64,000 bases of DNA from Balneolaceae bacterium (lineage in GTDB: Bacteria > Bacteroidota > Rhodothermia > Balneolales > Balneolaceae), in contig JAEPNO010000009.1 in the NCBI GenBank assembly GCA_017643365.1, positions 62,001-126,000 on the forward strand. The letters are read 5' to 3'. Shown here one piece after another: positions 17,924-26,206 of the stretch (position 1 is the stretch's first letter; each line of letters starts with the position of its first letter). The notes under the pieces are model-generated. The model saw nothing but the letters and a program-made list of their open reading frames with translations, did not search any database and was not told the origin of the DNA. The position numbers were made by a program, and so were the translations under genes.

Positions 17924-19117
17924 TTAATATTCGGTAACCGAAACCGATTTAATCGCATCATCTCGGCTAATACGCCCGCGATCTAGACTCTCGAGCACGG
18001 ATTTCTTAATCTGAACATCCACTCGTTCGGGAACCTCTTCAATCCCTGAAGCAGATACTTTCATACTGATTAAAATATGCTGATCTGAATCAACCGAGCT
18101 TAATGTGCGCCCATAATCAACCAAATACTCCGATACATTCGACATCATATCCGCATACCCTTCAATGATCTTCGTTTTAATTTCTTCTTGTGCGGCTTCC
18201 AACTCTTCTTCAGAAAGATTATTACCTGAAACACTTGTCGCCCGCTGCTGATCTCTTCTCATATTTTGAAGCACTATTCGTGAGTTGTTTAAAACTCTAA
18301 ATACACCGTCACGATCTGAGTAGCGCGTATCAAAACTAAAAATTGCACCAAAGTTATCTAGCAATAAGTAGTTAGGTTTGCCCGACATTCTAAATCCGTT
18401 ATCTGATTCGTCAAATGCGGTTTCAAAGATGTTTCCCATCACTTTCAAATCCATGTATTCTTTGCCTTCGCTGGATGCAAAAGAGATTTTCTCTTTCATT
18501 TTAGCTTCGTTTAAACCACCACGTCGGTACTCTTTCAAATCTTTAACGGTCACCGAGCCTGAAATAACGGGAAGTGCTTTCGCCGGTTCTTCATCAACAA
18601 AATTGCCGTTCAGCGCTACTCGATACCTCGCCAATGAGCCACTGCCTCCGGTATTTGCGCCATAAATTACCATCACCTCCTCGTCGTCTTCTAATTGGCC
18701 AATGGTGGATGCATAATCCATCAAAAACTCAGTGATTCTGCGTTTTATCGTTGTTTCATCTACTTCTTTTGATGCGTCCCCGGTTTCAGAATCTGTGCTG
18801 TAGAAAAAACTATAGCTACCTTGTCCGGTAACGTGCATTTTTGGTGCAAATGGATCTTCGCGATTAATCATAAAAATGATGCCATATCCATTCAGATAGG
18901 TGCCCCTAATGCCGCGCATACGAAATCCGCCCCGATCAATAATTAAGGTTTCTGCGGTTGGTGTTTCGATTTGTGTTCGAAACAGTTCAGAAAGGATATT
19001 TTCCATAATGCGGATGTCGCGGTTCATGCGATTCGCATCAATATTTTGTGCTGATAGGGTTGGAGCAAAAAGGATGCTCAACAAGCCGATCAGTATTGTT
19101 TTTCTTAAATGATTCAT
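17924..19117 (-). CDS. Exported protein with internal duplication, third gene of a sigma/anti-sigma operon
   Basis: I do not recognise the family. The 397-residue product has a signal peptide ending PTLSAQ (about residue 24). Two halves look like tandem repeats of one domain: GTYLNGYGIIFMI with ITEFLMDYASTIGQLEDDEE and TVKDLKEYRRGGLNEAKMK in the first, and YLLLDNFGAIFSFD with VSEYLVDYGRTLSSVDSDQ and IKKSVLESLDRGRISRDDA in the second. No catalytic motif is visible. It follows the anti-sigma gene by 4 bases, so it is probably co-expressed with the sigma/anti-sigma pair and may be their envelope-side sensor or output. Confidence 0.7.
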   Translation of the reverse strand: MNHLRKTILIGLLSILFAPTLSAQNIDANRMNRDIRIMENILSELFRTQIETPTAETLIIDRGGFRMRGIRGTYLNGYGIIFMINREDPFAPKMHVTGQGSYSFFYSTDSETGDASKEVDETTIKRRITEFLMDYASTIGQLEDDEEVMVIYGANTGGSGSLARYRVALNGNFVDEEPAKALPVISGSVTVKDLKEYRRGGLNEAKMKEKISFASSEGKEYMDLKVMGNIFETAFDESDNGFRMSGKPNYLLLDNFGAIFSFDTRYSDRDGVFRVLNNSRIVLQNMRRDQQRATSVSGNNLSEEELEAAQEEIKTKIIEGYADMMSNVSEYLVDYGRTLSSVDSDQHILISMKVSASGIEEVPERVDVQIKKSVLESLDRGRISRDDAIKSVSVTEY

Positions 19118-19121
19118 GGTC

Positions 19122-19805
19122 TTATTGATTATAACTTACAGTTTCTATGATTTCGCCTAACACCTGATCGGTTTGAACAAAGCGATTGTAGGTAGTTTCT
19201 TGCAGGTTGGCCAAGCTGTAGTCGATCAGCTCGAGATCTGAGGTTCGCTGCTCATCCAAATAAGAGGCAAAACTTGCTAAGGTCTGCTGGAACTGTGTTT
19301 CTTGTTGCTCCTGTGCTGCCTGCACAAACTCGGCCACTAATTCCGCATTTTCGGCCTGCACTTGATTAATGATCATCTCAACCTGAGCGGCACTATATCC
19401 AACCTGCGCGGGTGGCTGTTCGCCAAATCGGAGGGAAATTTCACCATCCTGCATACTAAAATTCAGGTTCGTAAGGCTTCCGGTGATGATGAATAAAAAC
19501 ACAAAACTGGCAACAGCAAAACCGGCTCGGCCGAATCCAGATTTTGGGCTGAGTGCGGTCCAAAGTTTTTCGAAGGAAGAACGAAACGAACTTTTTGCTA
19601 CCGCGGGATCCATCATTACAAATTGTTCGGTTGGCGATTCAACCGGCATTTGTTGAAGCACTTGTCGTGTTTCCATCAATCCGTCCAGTTCATCCTTTAA
19701 ATCGGGATGCTGCTGTACAAATGCTTCCAGTTGTTGTTGCGTGTCGATATCGAGCCCACCGTACATAAAATCGATAAAAAGCTCGCGTGCTTCTTCTTTA
19801 GTCAT
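19122..19805 (-). CDS. Transmembrane anti-sigma factor
   Basis: From the ATG at 19805 the product is 227 residues. The N-terminus (KEEARELFIDFMYGGLDIDT, then QHPDLKDELDGLMETRQVL) resembles anti-sigma N-terminal domains without clear zinc ligands. One membrane segment lies at about 95-113 (GRAGFAVASFVFLFIITGS), and a long Gln/Glu-rich, probably coiled-coil periplasmic part follows. The start codon overlaps the end of the upstream sigma gene, implying translational coupling, and this order is the main support for the role. The longer frame from 19841 would extend it into the sigma gene by 12 further codons and is less likely. Confidence 0.75.
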   Translation of the reverse strand: MTKEEARELFIDFMYGGLDIDTQQQLEAFVQQHPDLKDELDGLMETRQVLQQMPVESPTEQFVMMDPAVAKSSFRSSFEKLWTALSPKSGFGRAGFAVASFVFLFIITGSLTNLNFSMQDGEISLRFGEQPPAQVGYSAAQVEMIINQVQAENAELVAEFVQAAQEQQETQFQQTLASFASYLDEQRTSDLELIDYSLANLQETTYNRFVQTDQVLGEIIETVSYNQ

Positions 19806-20376
19806 AGCTAAACACCTCTTTGTTGATATTCCACGAATCAAAAGTCTTTCTCAAAGCCCTTAAGCCGTAATACAGCCTTGATTTTATAGTGTTCTCCGAT
19901 TCGTCTAAAATTTCTGCAATTTCTCTGAAGGTCAGTCCTTCATATTCTTTCATAATTACCACCATCCGCTGTTCATTGGGTAATTGAAGCAACGCTTTAT
20001 GCAAAAGAACAATGGCTTCGTTTCTCATTAAGGCACTATCCGCGGCGCGTTCTGTTTCGGATTGGGGAGCCGTTTTAAGTGCTTCCAGCGATGTAGACCG
20101 TTTTCTGCCAACACGCTTCAATTCATCCAGACACAAATTATTAGCGATGCGATACAACCAAGATCCAAATTTGCCGGCATCTTCCAGCGTATTCAGCTTT
20201 TGGTACGCTTTAATGAAGGTTTTCTGGGTGATCTCTGCGGCGTCATTGTTATTAGCAAAGTAGCGATACGCAAAGTGATGAATGCGATCCTGCCACCGAC
20301 CAATCAGCTTATTAAAAGCCTGATGATTGCCTCCCAAAAAATCCTGAACCAGTTGTGCATCTTCCATGTGTGTCAT
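19798..20376 (-). CDS. ECF-type RNA polymerase sigma factor
   Basis: The protein has canonical sigma region 2 (NKLIGRWQDRIHHFAYRYF, NDAAEITQKTFIKAYQKL, FGSWLYRIANNLCLDELKR) and region 4 (QLPNEQRMVVIMKEYEGLTF, then REIAEILDESENTIKSRLYY), as in RpoE/SigW-type factors. The start is uncertain: ATG at 20376 (MTHMEDAQLVQDFLGG) is chosen because it gives the usual ECF N-terminus, while the frame extends upstream to 20439. It heads a three-gene minus-strand operon with a membrane anti-sigma factor and an exported protein. The autoregulated promoter would lie in 20377-20510. Confidence 0.9.
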   Translation of the reverse strand: MTHMEDAQLVQDFLGGNHQAFNKLIGRWQDRIHHFAYRYFANNNDAAEITQKTFIKAYQKLNTLEDAGKFGSWLYRIANNLCLDELKRVGRKRSTSLEALKTAPQSETERAADSALMRNEAIVLLHKALLQLPNEQRMVVIMKEYEGLTFREIAEILDESENTIKSRLYYGLRALRKTFDSWNINKEVFSYD

Positions 20377-20507
20377 TTCATGTTCAACGTAGAGTTTCGT
20401 TTTCTCTTTTGTTGATTTCGAGGGTAAGACGAGCGCCATTTCCCGATAGTTTTAAAGTGTAGAATATTTCTTTCATATACACCTCACAATGACTCTACCA
20501 CTAATGG

Positions 20508-20660
20508 CGGGTGTTCGGTTAAATTTGCCCAAAAGTTACTTTAACACGCCAACACATGAATACATCAACACCTAAACACACCAACACAAGAACACGTCCG
20601 ATCCCCTAAACCCCCAACTCCAGCTGCTCCCAATTCTCTCTTTCGATAATGAAATTTCGG
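20508..20660. repeat. Direct repeat copy 1, including a degraded dinB 3' end
   Basis: This segment repeats the intergenic DNA and the 3' end of dinB found at 22571-22748. It includes cgggtgttcgg, tttgcccaaaagttac, the caacac-rich stretch, and the complement of the last dinB codons (WEQLELGV-stop, stop at 20606-20608). Relative to intact dinB it lacks 16 bases between two ttcga copies plus a few others. The two copies bracket the three lipoprotein genes. The remaining 20661-20778 shows no supported feature. Confidence 0.85.
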
Positions 20661-20778
20661 CATCGACACAGGTATTTTTCCTTAAATTACTATATCATGT
20701 GGGCTTAATGCTAGCTTGTATATTATGGTAATTTACAATCTCGAATACTTTTATTGATATCGAACCGTATCTAGTTAT

Positions 20779-21357
20779 ATGTATAATGTTTTCAGAACTA
20801 TCTCCTTATTATTCCTTCTCTCCAGCTGCAGCTTATTCGATAACGAGCCCAAACCATTGGAGCCCATCCCAACTTTCTTTTACGCTGAAATTAATGGAGA
20901 ACGTTATGATGCAAACAGAGCTAGTGCATCAATGTCTTCATCAAATGGTAAATCATTTTTAAACTTTAGCGGTAGCTATTTTTACGATGACTTATACCCA
21001 TTTAGAAAAAAAGTCCTTTTTTTTGTGGTTTACAATGAAGCTACTATCAACTATCCTCTTCATTTTGATTCAGAGCTTTCGAATGAAGTAGGTTTCAATG
21101 TTCCTGTTGGTGCTTATTATGAAAATGATGGTGATGTGATCATATCAGATTATCAAGCCCCAGAAGACAGCAATGGTTTTGTAACGGTTGAATTAGAAGA
21201 ATTGGAAGATGGGCGAAAGACCATTTCCGGCACTTTTGAAATGACGGTATATTTGAATAAACGAATAGAAACTGCTTTCCCACAACAAGAACAGGATACC
21301 CTGGTCATTACCAATGGGCAGTATTTATTAGAACTGAGAGATTTTAGGGATGAATAA
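20779..21357 (+). CDS. Small lipoprotein, tandem paralog 1 of 3
   Basis: The 192-residue product has a lipoprotein signal (LLFLLSSC, Cys17) and then PKPLEPIPTFFYAEINGERYDAN, a start common to Bacteroidota surface lipoproteins of DUF6252-like type (FxAxINGxxF and a C-terminal ISGTFEMTVY). No catalytic residues are apparent. It is the first of three head-to-tail paralogs with gaps of four bases between them, so they form an operon. The C-terminal roughly 100 bases are nearly identical to paralog 2, while the middle differs markedly. Confidence 0.75.
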   Translation: MYNVFRTISLLFLLSSCSLFDNEPKPLEPIPTFFYAEINGERYDANRASASMSSSNGKSFLNFSGSYFYDDLYPFRKKVLFFVVYNEATINYPLHFDSELSNEVGFNVPVGAYYENDGDVIISDYQAPEDSNGFVTVELEELEDGRKTISGTFEMTVYLNKRIETAFPQQEQDTLVITNGQYLLELRDFRDE

Positions 21358-21361
21358 ATAA

Positions 21362-21943
21362 TTGAAAAATATCTACCAAATACTTTTCCCAGTTCTTCTT
21401 TTCTACTCGGGCTGCAGTTTATTCGATGCGGAGTCCAAACCGCTTGAACCCATACAAACTTATTTTTATGCCGAAATAAACGGAGAACGTTTTGATGCAA
21501 ACGGTGGAAATGCAGCTATTACTTCAGCTAATGGATATTCAATGCTTGATTTTGGCGGAAGTTATTACGCTGAAGAACTATTCCCTTACAGGGAAAGTGT
21601 GGCTTTTTCTATAATTTATACCGAGACTACAACTACGTATCCTTTACAGCTAGATTCAGCACTTACTAAAAATTTAGGTTTTAACATACCATCTGCAGCC
21701 TATTATGAAAATGATGGCGATGTGGTCATTTCTCATTTTAGAAAGCCTCATGAAAGTGATGGTTTTGTAACCGTAGAGTTGGAAGAATTAGAAGATGGGC
21801 GAAAGACCATTTCCGGCACTTTTGAAATGACGGTATATTTGAATAAACGAATAGAAACTGCTTTCCCACAACAAGAACAGGATACCCTGATCATCACAAA
21901 TGGGCAGTATTTATTAGAATTGAGAGATTTTAGGGATGAATAA
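21362..21943 (+). CDS. Small lipoprotein, tandem paralog 2 of 3
   Basis: The 193-residue product starts at TTG (KNIYQILFPVLLFYSGC, lipidation at Cys18), four bases after the previous stop. The same TTG start and leader occur in paralog 3. The mature part is FYAEINGERFDANGG at the N-terminus and GRKTISGTFEMTVYLNKRIE at the C-terminus. The 3' third is almost base-for-base identical to paralog 1, and the 5' leader is almost identical to paralog 3, so this gene looks like a mosaic made by duplication and recombination. Confidence 0.75.
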   Translation: MKNIYQILFPVLLFYSGCSLFDAESKPLEPIQTYFYAEINGERFDANGGNAAITSANGYSMLDFGGSYYAEELFPYRESVAFSIIYTETTTTYPLQLDSALTKNLGFNIPSAAYYENDGDVVISHFRKPHESDGFVTVELEELEDGRKTISGTFEMTVYLNKRIETAFPQQEQDTLIITNGQYLLELRDFRDE

Positions 21944-21947
21944 ATAA

Positions 21948-22529
21948 TTGAAAAATATCTACCAAATACTCTTCCTTGTTCATCTTATCCACTCGGGCTG
22001 CAGTTTATTCGATACGGAGCCCAAACCATTAACGCCTATTGATGCGTATTTTTACGCAGAAATTAACGGTGAGCCCTTTAATGCTTATAGCCTTAAAGCA
22101 GGAGTTGAGACTTGGCGTGGATACTCGTTTCTTGAATTTGGTGGTCGCTATTATCATGACGAAATATTATCATATTATGAACAAATAGTTTTTTCAATCA
22201 TCTATGATGATGATAACAATAGATACCAACTAAGTGTTGACTCTTCTTTGACTAAAGAAATTGGATTTAGGGTTCCGCTTGGGTCATATACTGAATTAGA
22301 AGGTGACGTTGTTATTACCAGATTTGAAACGCCTGTAGATAGTGATGGCTTTTTAACAGTTGAACTGACAGAATTAGAAGATGGGCGAAAAACTATTTCG
22401 GGTACTTTTGAGATGACTGTCTACTTAACTGAACGAATCAATACTTCATTTCCTCAACAAGAAGAGGATACGTTGCATATCACAAATGGCAGATATCTGA
22501 TGGAATTGAATGATAAAAGGGATGATTAA
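21948..22529 (+). CDS. Small lipoprotein, tandem paralog 3 of 3
   Basis: The 193-residue product starts at TTG with the same leader as paralog 2 (KNIYQILF), with lipidation at the Cys in HSGCSLFD. The mature part is the most diverged of the three (EPFNAYSLKAG, YLTERINTSFPQQEED), but keeps FYAEINGE and GRKTISGTFEMTVYL. The stop codon is followed after one base by six copies of an 8-base tandem repeat. Function unknown; probably outer-membrane anchored. Confidence 0.75.
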   Translation: MKNIYQILFLVHLIHSGCSLFDTEPKPLTPIDAYFYAEINGEPFNAYSLKAGVETWRGYSFLEFGGRYYHDEILSYYEQIVFSIIYDDDNNRYQLSVDSSLTKEIGFRVPLGSYTELEGDVVITRFETPVDSDGFLTVELTELEDGRKTISGTFEMTVYLTERINTSFPQQEEDTLHITNGRYLMELNDKRDD

Positions 22530-22530
22530 A

Positions 22531-22578
22531 CGGGTGTTCGGGTGTTCGGGTGTTCGGGTGTTCGGGTGTTCGGGTGTT
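22531..22578. repeat. Tandem repeat, six perfect copies of cgggtgtt
   Basis: Six uninterrupted 8-base units directly after the stop codon of lipoprotein paralog 3, followed by the partial unit cgg. The first direct-repeat copy at 20508 keeps only one unit, so the array has expanded in one copy or contracted in the other. The complementary aacacccgaaca lies at about 22655, so the array could pair with it. Confidence 0.95.
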
Positions 22579-22748
22579 CGGCTAAAATTTGCCCAAAAGT
22601 TACTTTAACACGCCAACACATGAATACATCAACACCTAAACACACCAACACATCAACACCCGAACATGTACGCCTCCCTAAACCCCCAACTCCAGTTGCT
22701 CCCAATATTCTTTTTCGATGAGGTTTAAATTCGATAATGAAATTCCGA
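22571..22748. repeat. Direct repeat copy 2, spanning the intergenic region and the dinB 3' end
   Basis: This is the intact partner of the repeat at 20508-20660: the same tttgcccaaaagttac and caacac-rich stretch, then the last codons of the functional dinB gene. Within it the caacac units are a degenerate short-period repeat. Confidence 0.85.
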
Positions 22749-23763
22749 GTAAGCGAATCTCTCTCGTGCCTGCTTCCGTTTGTTCCAATAATTGCTTAGC
22801 GACGGTTGAAATTTCTTCGGCTTTGTTTGTGTAATGGGCCAGCGAATGACTCCGAGTAATCGTATCGAAATTTTTGTAGCGCACTTTTAGCGTGATGGTT
22901 TTCCCCGCCGTTGGGATTTTCCGCATTCCATCCGAGATTTGTGTTGCCAGGTCATCAAGAAAGGTATTCACCCAATCCAAATCGCCTACATCTTCCGAGA
23001 AGGTTCGCTCTTTACCGTACGATTTTCGGGTTCGATGAGGCTTCACTTCCCGATCATCAATACCGCGTGCAATTCGGTAATAATATCGGCCTGATTTTCC
23101 GAACGCTTTCACCAAATCAATCTCCGACCACTGCTTTAAATCGGCGCCGGTTTTAATCCCCAAGGCATGCATTTTCTTTTGCGTTGCTTTGCCAACCCCA
23201 AAAAACTTTTTGATCTCAAGCTGCTCTACGAATTCTTCAACTTTGTTGGGCGTGATAACCGTTAACCCATTTGGCTTGTTGTAATCGGAAGCAATCTTAG
23301 CCACGAACTTATTGGGCGCTACGCCCGCCGATGCCGTGAGCTGTGTTTCTTCAAATATTCGTGCCCGAATCTCTTCTGCAATTAAAGTGGCCGACGGATT
23401 TCCTTTGTGATTTTCGGTCACGTCGAGATAGGCTTCATCCAAAGAAAGAGGCTCCACCAAATCGGTGTACTCGAAAAAGATGTTTCGAACGATTGTTGAG
23501 GCTTCTTTATAGGCTTCGAAATTGGATCGAACAAAAATACCGTGCGGACATAACCGATAAGCTTCGTTGGTGGGCATGGCTGATCGAACGCCAAATTTTC
23601 GTGCCTCATAACTACAGGTAGAAACCACGCCACGACCTCCGGGTTTTCCCCCAACAATAACCGGCTTTCCACGCAATTCCGGATTATCCCGTTGCTCTAC
23701 AGCAGCGAAGAAGGCATCCATATCAACATGGATAATTTTCCGAAGCGTGTCCTCCCTTTTCAT
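22678..23763 (-). CDS. dinB: DNA polymerase IV (Y-family translesion polymerase)
   Basis: From ATG at 23763 the product is 361 residues (KREDTLRKIIHVDMDAFFAA). Catalytic acidic residues are in HVDMDAFFAAVEQRDNP and SLDEAYLDVTE. GGKPGGRGVVSTCSYEARKF and the helix-hairpin-helix GVGKATQKKMHALGIKT are normal for the family, as is the little-finger region with SHSLAHYTN. The longer frame from 23811 adds 16 unconserved residues. The protein copies past damaged bases at the cost of accuracy. The end WEQLELGV overlaps the direct repeat. Confidence 0.95.
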   Translation of the reverse strand: MKREDTLRKIIHVDMDAFFAAVEQRDNPELRGKPVIVGGKPGGRGVVSTCSYEARKFGVRSAMPTNEAYRLCPHGIFVRSNFEAYKEASTIVRNIFFEYTDLVEPLSLDEAYLDVTENHKGNPSATLIAEEIRARIFEETQLTASAGVAPNKFVAKIASDYNKPNGLTVITPNKVEEFVEQLEIKKFFGVGKATQKKMHALGIKTGADLKQWSEIDLVKAFGKSGRYYYRIARGIDDREVKPHRTRKSYGKERTFSEDVGDLDWVNTFLDDLATQISDGMRKIPTAGKTITLKVRYKNFDTITRSHSLAHYTNKAEEISTVAKQLLEQTEAGTREIRLLGISLSNLNLIEKEYWEQLELGV

Positions 23764-23862
23764 GACATATATTATACATATAATTTGAATAACTTTTCGA
23801 CACGAAAACACTAAATCACGGAAGGTTTTTTGGACACCAAACCACGAAATATCAATTAAGTC

Positions 23863-24109
23863 ATTCCTGCGAAAGCAGGAATCTCAAACTCAGCTATTAG
23901 CACATGAATGTTCGCAGGGTTAAAACCCTTGCTTGTTTATGTTCGATGCAGCACGGTCATAATCAAGCCAACCTACGTTTAAAACTTCGGAAGGCAGGCA
24001 GGGACTTCAGTCCCGCGGTATTTATTAAAAACCGAGTAATTCAATACTTGCCACAAAAGCACAAAATCACGAAAAAAAGTTTATCAAGCGAAGTACTTAA
24101 GTGCTTCGC
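23863..24109 (+). repeat. Composite multi-hairpin repeat (copy A)
   Basis: A 247-base unit containing four hairpins in fixed order: ATTCCTGC-GAAA-GCAGGAAT, GCAGGGTTAAAACCCTTGC, GGGACTTCAGTCCC, and GCGAAGTACTTAAGTGCTTCGC-type (24088-24109, interrupted stem). It is the first of three tandem copies; a fourth, inverted, is at 13310. The surrounding 23764-23862 and 24664-24759 hold related worn sequence (cacgaaa, ctaaatcacgg; gcctctgcgcctttgtccctc) but no gene. Confidence 0.9.
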
Positions 24110-24137
24110 GATTAAACCACAGAAAACCAATCAAGTC

Positions 24138-24384
24138 ATTCCTGCGAAAGCAGGAATCTCAAACTCAGATTGCAACGCACTTTGTTACGCAGGGTTAAAA
24201 CCCTTGCTTGTTTATGTTCGATCCAACACGGTTATAATCAAGCCAACCTACGTTTAAAACTTCGGAAGGCAGGCAGGGACTTCAGTCCCGCGGTATTTAT
24301 TAAAAACCGAGTAATTCAATATTTGCCACAAAAGCACAAAATCACGAAAAAAAGTTTATCAAGCGAAGTACTTAAGTGCTTCGC
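24138..24384 (+). repeat. Composite multi-hairpin repeat (copy B)
   Basis: Same length (247 bases) and hairpin order as copy A, and nearly identical in sequence including inter-hairpin bases such as caacctacgtttaaaac. It starts 275 bases after copy A. The high identity argues for recent tandem duplication. Confidence 0.9.
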
Positions 24385-24447
24385 GATTACAGCAGCAGAA
24401 ACAGAAAAAGGTTTTTGGGCATTAAACCACAGAAAACCAAACAAGTC

Positions 24448-24663
24448 ATTCCTGCGAAAGCAGGAATCTCAAACTCAGATTGCAACGCACTTTGACTCGC
24501 AGAGTTAAAACCCTTGCTTAATTATGTTCGATCCAGCACGGTCATAATCAAGTAGGGACTTTAGTCCCGCGATATTAAATAAAAAAGTGAGTAAATCAAT
24601 CTTTGCCACAAAAGCACAAAACCACGAAAAAAGTTTATTAAGCGAAGTACTTAAGTGCTTCGC
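24448..24663 (+). repeat. Composite multi-hairpin repeat (copy C, internally deleted)
   Basis: Third tandem copy, 216 bases. It has lost about 30 bases in the middle (the caacctacgtttaaaacttcgg part) but keeps all four hairpins, the third as GGGACTTTAGTCCC. The deletion spares the palindromes, suggesting that these are the conserved units. Confidence 0.88.
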
Positions 24664-24759
24664 GATTACAGCAATAGAAATAATTAGCTTTGTGCCTCTG
24701 CGCCTTTGTCCCTCAGTGCCTTTGCCACTCTGTAACTCAGTCACTATGTAACTCTCCCC

Positions 24760-26037
24760 TTACCCCTCAGCCTGAATTTGCGCAGCAATTGCTGTCACTT
24801 CATCCAATACTCGAAGTAGGTTTCCGCTCCAAAGTTGCTCTATTTCCGATTCCGAATAACCGCGCTTAACCAGCTCAAGAGTTACGTTGAACGTTTCTGA
24901 CGCATCCATCCATTGATGAACACCGCCGCCTCCATCAAAATCGGAGCTTATACCCACATGATCGATACCAATCAATTCTACCATATAATCGATGTGATCC
25001 ACCAAATCGCTAACTGCTACCGGTGGGGCTTCAACTTCAGCTTCCACTCTTGGCTGTGCCATCGCCTGAATCTCGCGGTACTTGGCGATGTACGCGTCTC
25101 GCTCATCTTTGGGCATTTGGCGGACTTCTCCCCATGACTTACGCTCGAATCCCTCTTCTTCCATCACCTGATTGATGATCTCATCGGCCGCTTCTTGATA
25201 TGCAGCATGTTTCTCTGAATCCAAATATGAACGGAATGCCACTGTTTGAACTACACCGCCTGTTTCTGCTAATTTGATCAATTCTTCATCGCTCAGATTT
25301 CTACTCACACTTGGGTCCAGTGCTCTAGCCGAAGAATGCGATGCAATAACCGGAGCGCGCGTTAAATCCATCGTTTGCATATTCGATTCATAGGATGGAT
25401 GTGATAAGTCGATCATCATGCCCCATTTATTCATTTCTTTGATGGCTTCCTTACCCAATTCACTTAAACCGTTGTACAACCACACATCGTCCCGTTCGCC
25501 GGTGTTAGAATCACAAAACTGGCTGTGACCATTATGTGAAAGCGACATATATCGAGCACCGAGATCGTAAAACTCTTTGATTCTACCCAAATCGGTTCCC
25601 ACCGGATATGCATTTTCGATGCCAATCATGGCTACTTTTTTACCGGAAGCTGCAATCCGACGAACATCTTCGGATGTGGTAGCCAGCTCAATGCGATCAG
25701 GAGCAATTTCTTTTGTTAATCGATGAATGGCATTAAACTTATCCATCGCATTTTCATAAGCAGCGGCATAACCTTCTTCGCTAAGTGTATCTTGGCCGGT
25801 GTACACAATCAGCCATGCCACATCGAGTCCGCCTTCTTCCATTTTTGGCAGCGTTACCTGAATCGGAAGATCCATAGTGTAGTTTCGATCTGCAGTAAAA
25901 TTAGCGGTATTAATATCCACATGAGTATCAAGAGTAATCACCCTTTCGTGGATATCTCTGGCTTTTTTTTCAAGATCAGATTGTGCACAATTTGCAACGA
26001 AAAGAAGGACTAGAATGGCTAGGAAAGAATACTTCAA
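24760..26037 (-). CDS. Membrane dipeptidase, M19 (renal dipeptidase) family, lipoprotein
   Basis: The 425-residue protein has a lipoprotein signal (LLFVANC, Cys17). M19 zinc-site features are present: the His-x-Asp of LDTHVDINTANF (about 36-47), ENAYPVGTDLGRIKEFYDLG, SLSHNGHSQFCDS, MIDLSHPSYESN, PVIASHSSARAL and GISSDFDGGGG near the C-terminus. The enzyme cleaves dipeptides, likely in the periplasm. The insert between about 275 and 325 is acidic and typical of Bacteroidota members. It is a single gene, convergent with the repeat cluster. Confidence 0.95.
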   Translation of the reverse strand: MKYSFLAILVLLFVANCAQSDLEKKARDIHERVITLDTHVDINTANFTADRNYTMDLPIQVTLPKMEEGGLDVAWLIVYTGQDTLSEEGYAAAYENAMDKFNAIHRLTKEIAPDRIELATTSEDVRRIAASGKKVAMIGIENAYPVGTDLGRIKEFYDLGARYMSLSHNGHSQFCDSNTGERDDVWLYNGLSELGKEAIKEMNKWGMMIDLSHPSYESNMQTMDLTRAPVIASHSSARALDPSVSRNLSDEELIKLAETGGVVQTVAFRSYLDSEKHAAYQEAADEIINQVMEEEGFERKSWGEVRQMPKDERDAYIAKYREIQAMAQPRVEAEVEAPPVAVSDLVDHIDYMVELIGIDHVGISSDFDGGGGVHQWMDASETFNVTLELVKRGYSESEIEQLWSGNLLRVLDEVTAIAAQIQAEG

Positions 26038-26206
26038 TGGTCGATGGTTGGGTTAGAATTCGTATCGAAAATAAACAAAACCATGAAGCGAGCAACGAAC
26101 TATAGCTCTTAACTTTGTTAATTATTGTTGCAGAAGGGATTGAGCTGTTATTCATGGGCGTAGAGATTCCTCGAAACAGTTATCATAAAAACTCGTGTAC
26201 CATCCC

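Noticed and set aside
23904-24508. Two overlapping reading frames of about 115 residues with similar peptides
   Set aside because: They are read through the composite multi-hairpin repeats and exist only because the repeats lack stops in that frame; there is no start context or protein-like composition.
23863-24663. CRISPR array
   Set aside because: Units are 216-247 bases apart and nearly identical throughout; there are no short repeats with unique spacers, and no cas genes are near.
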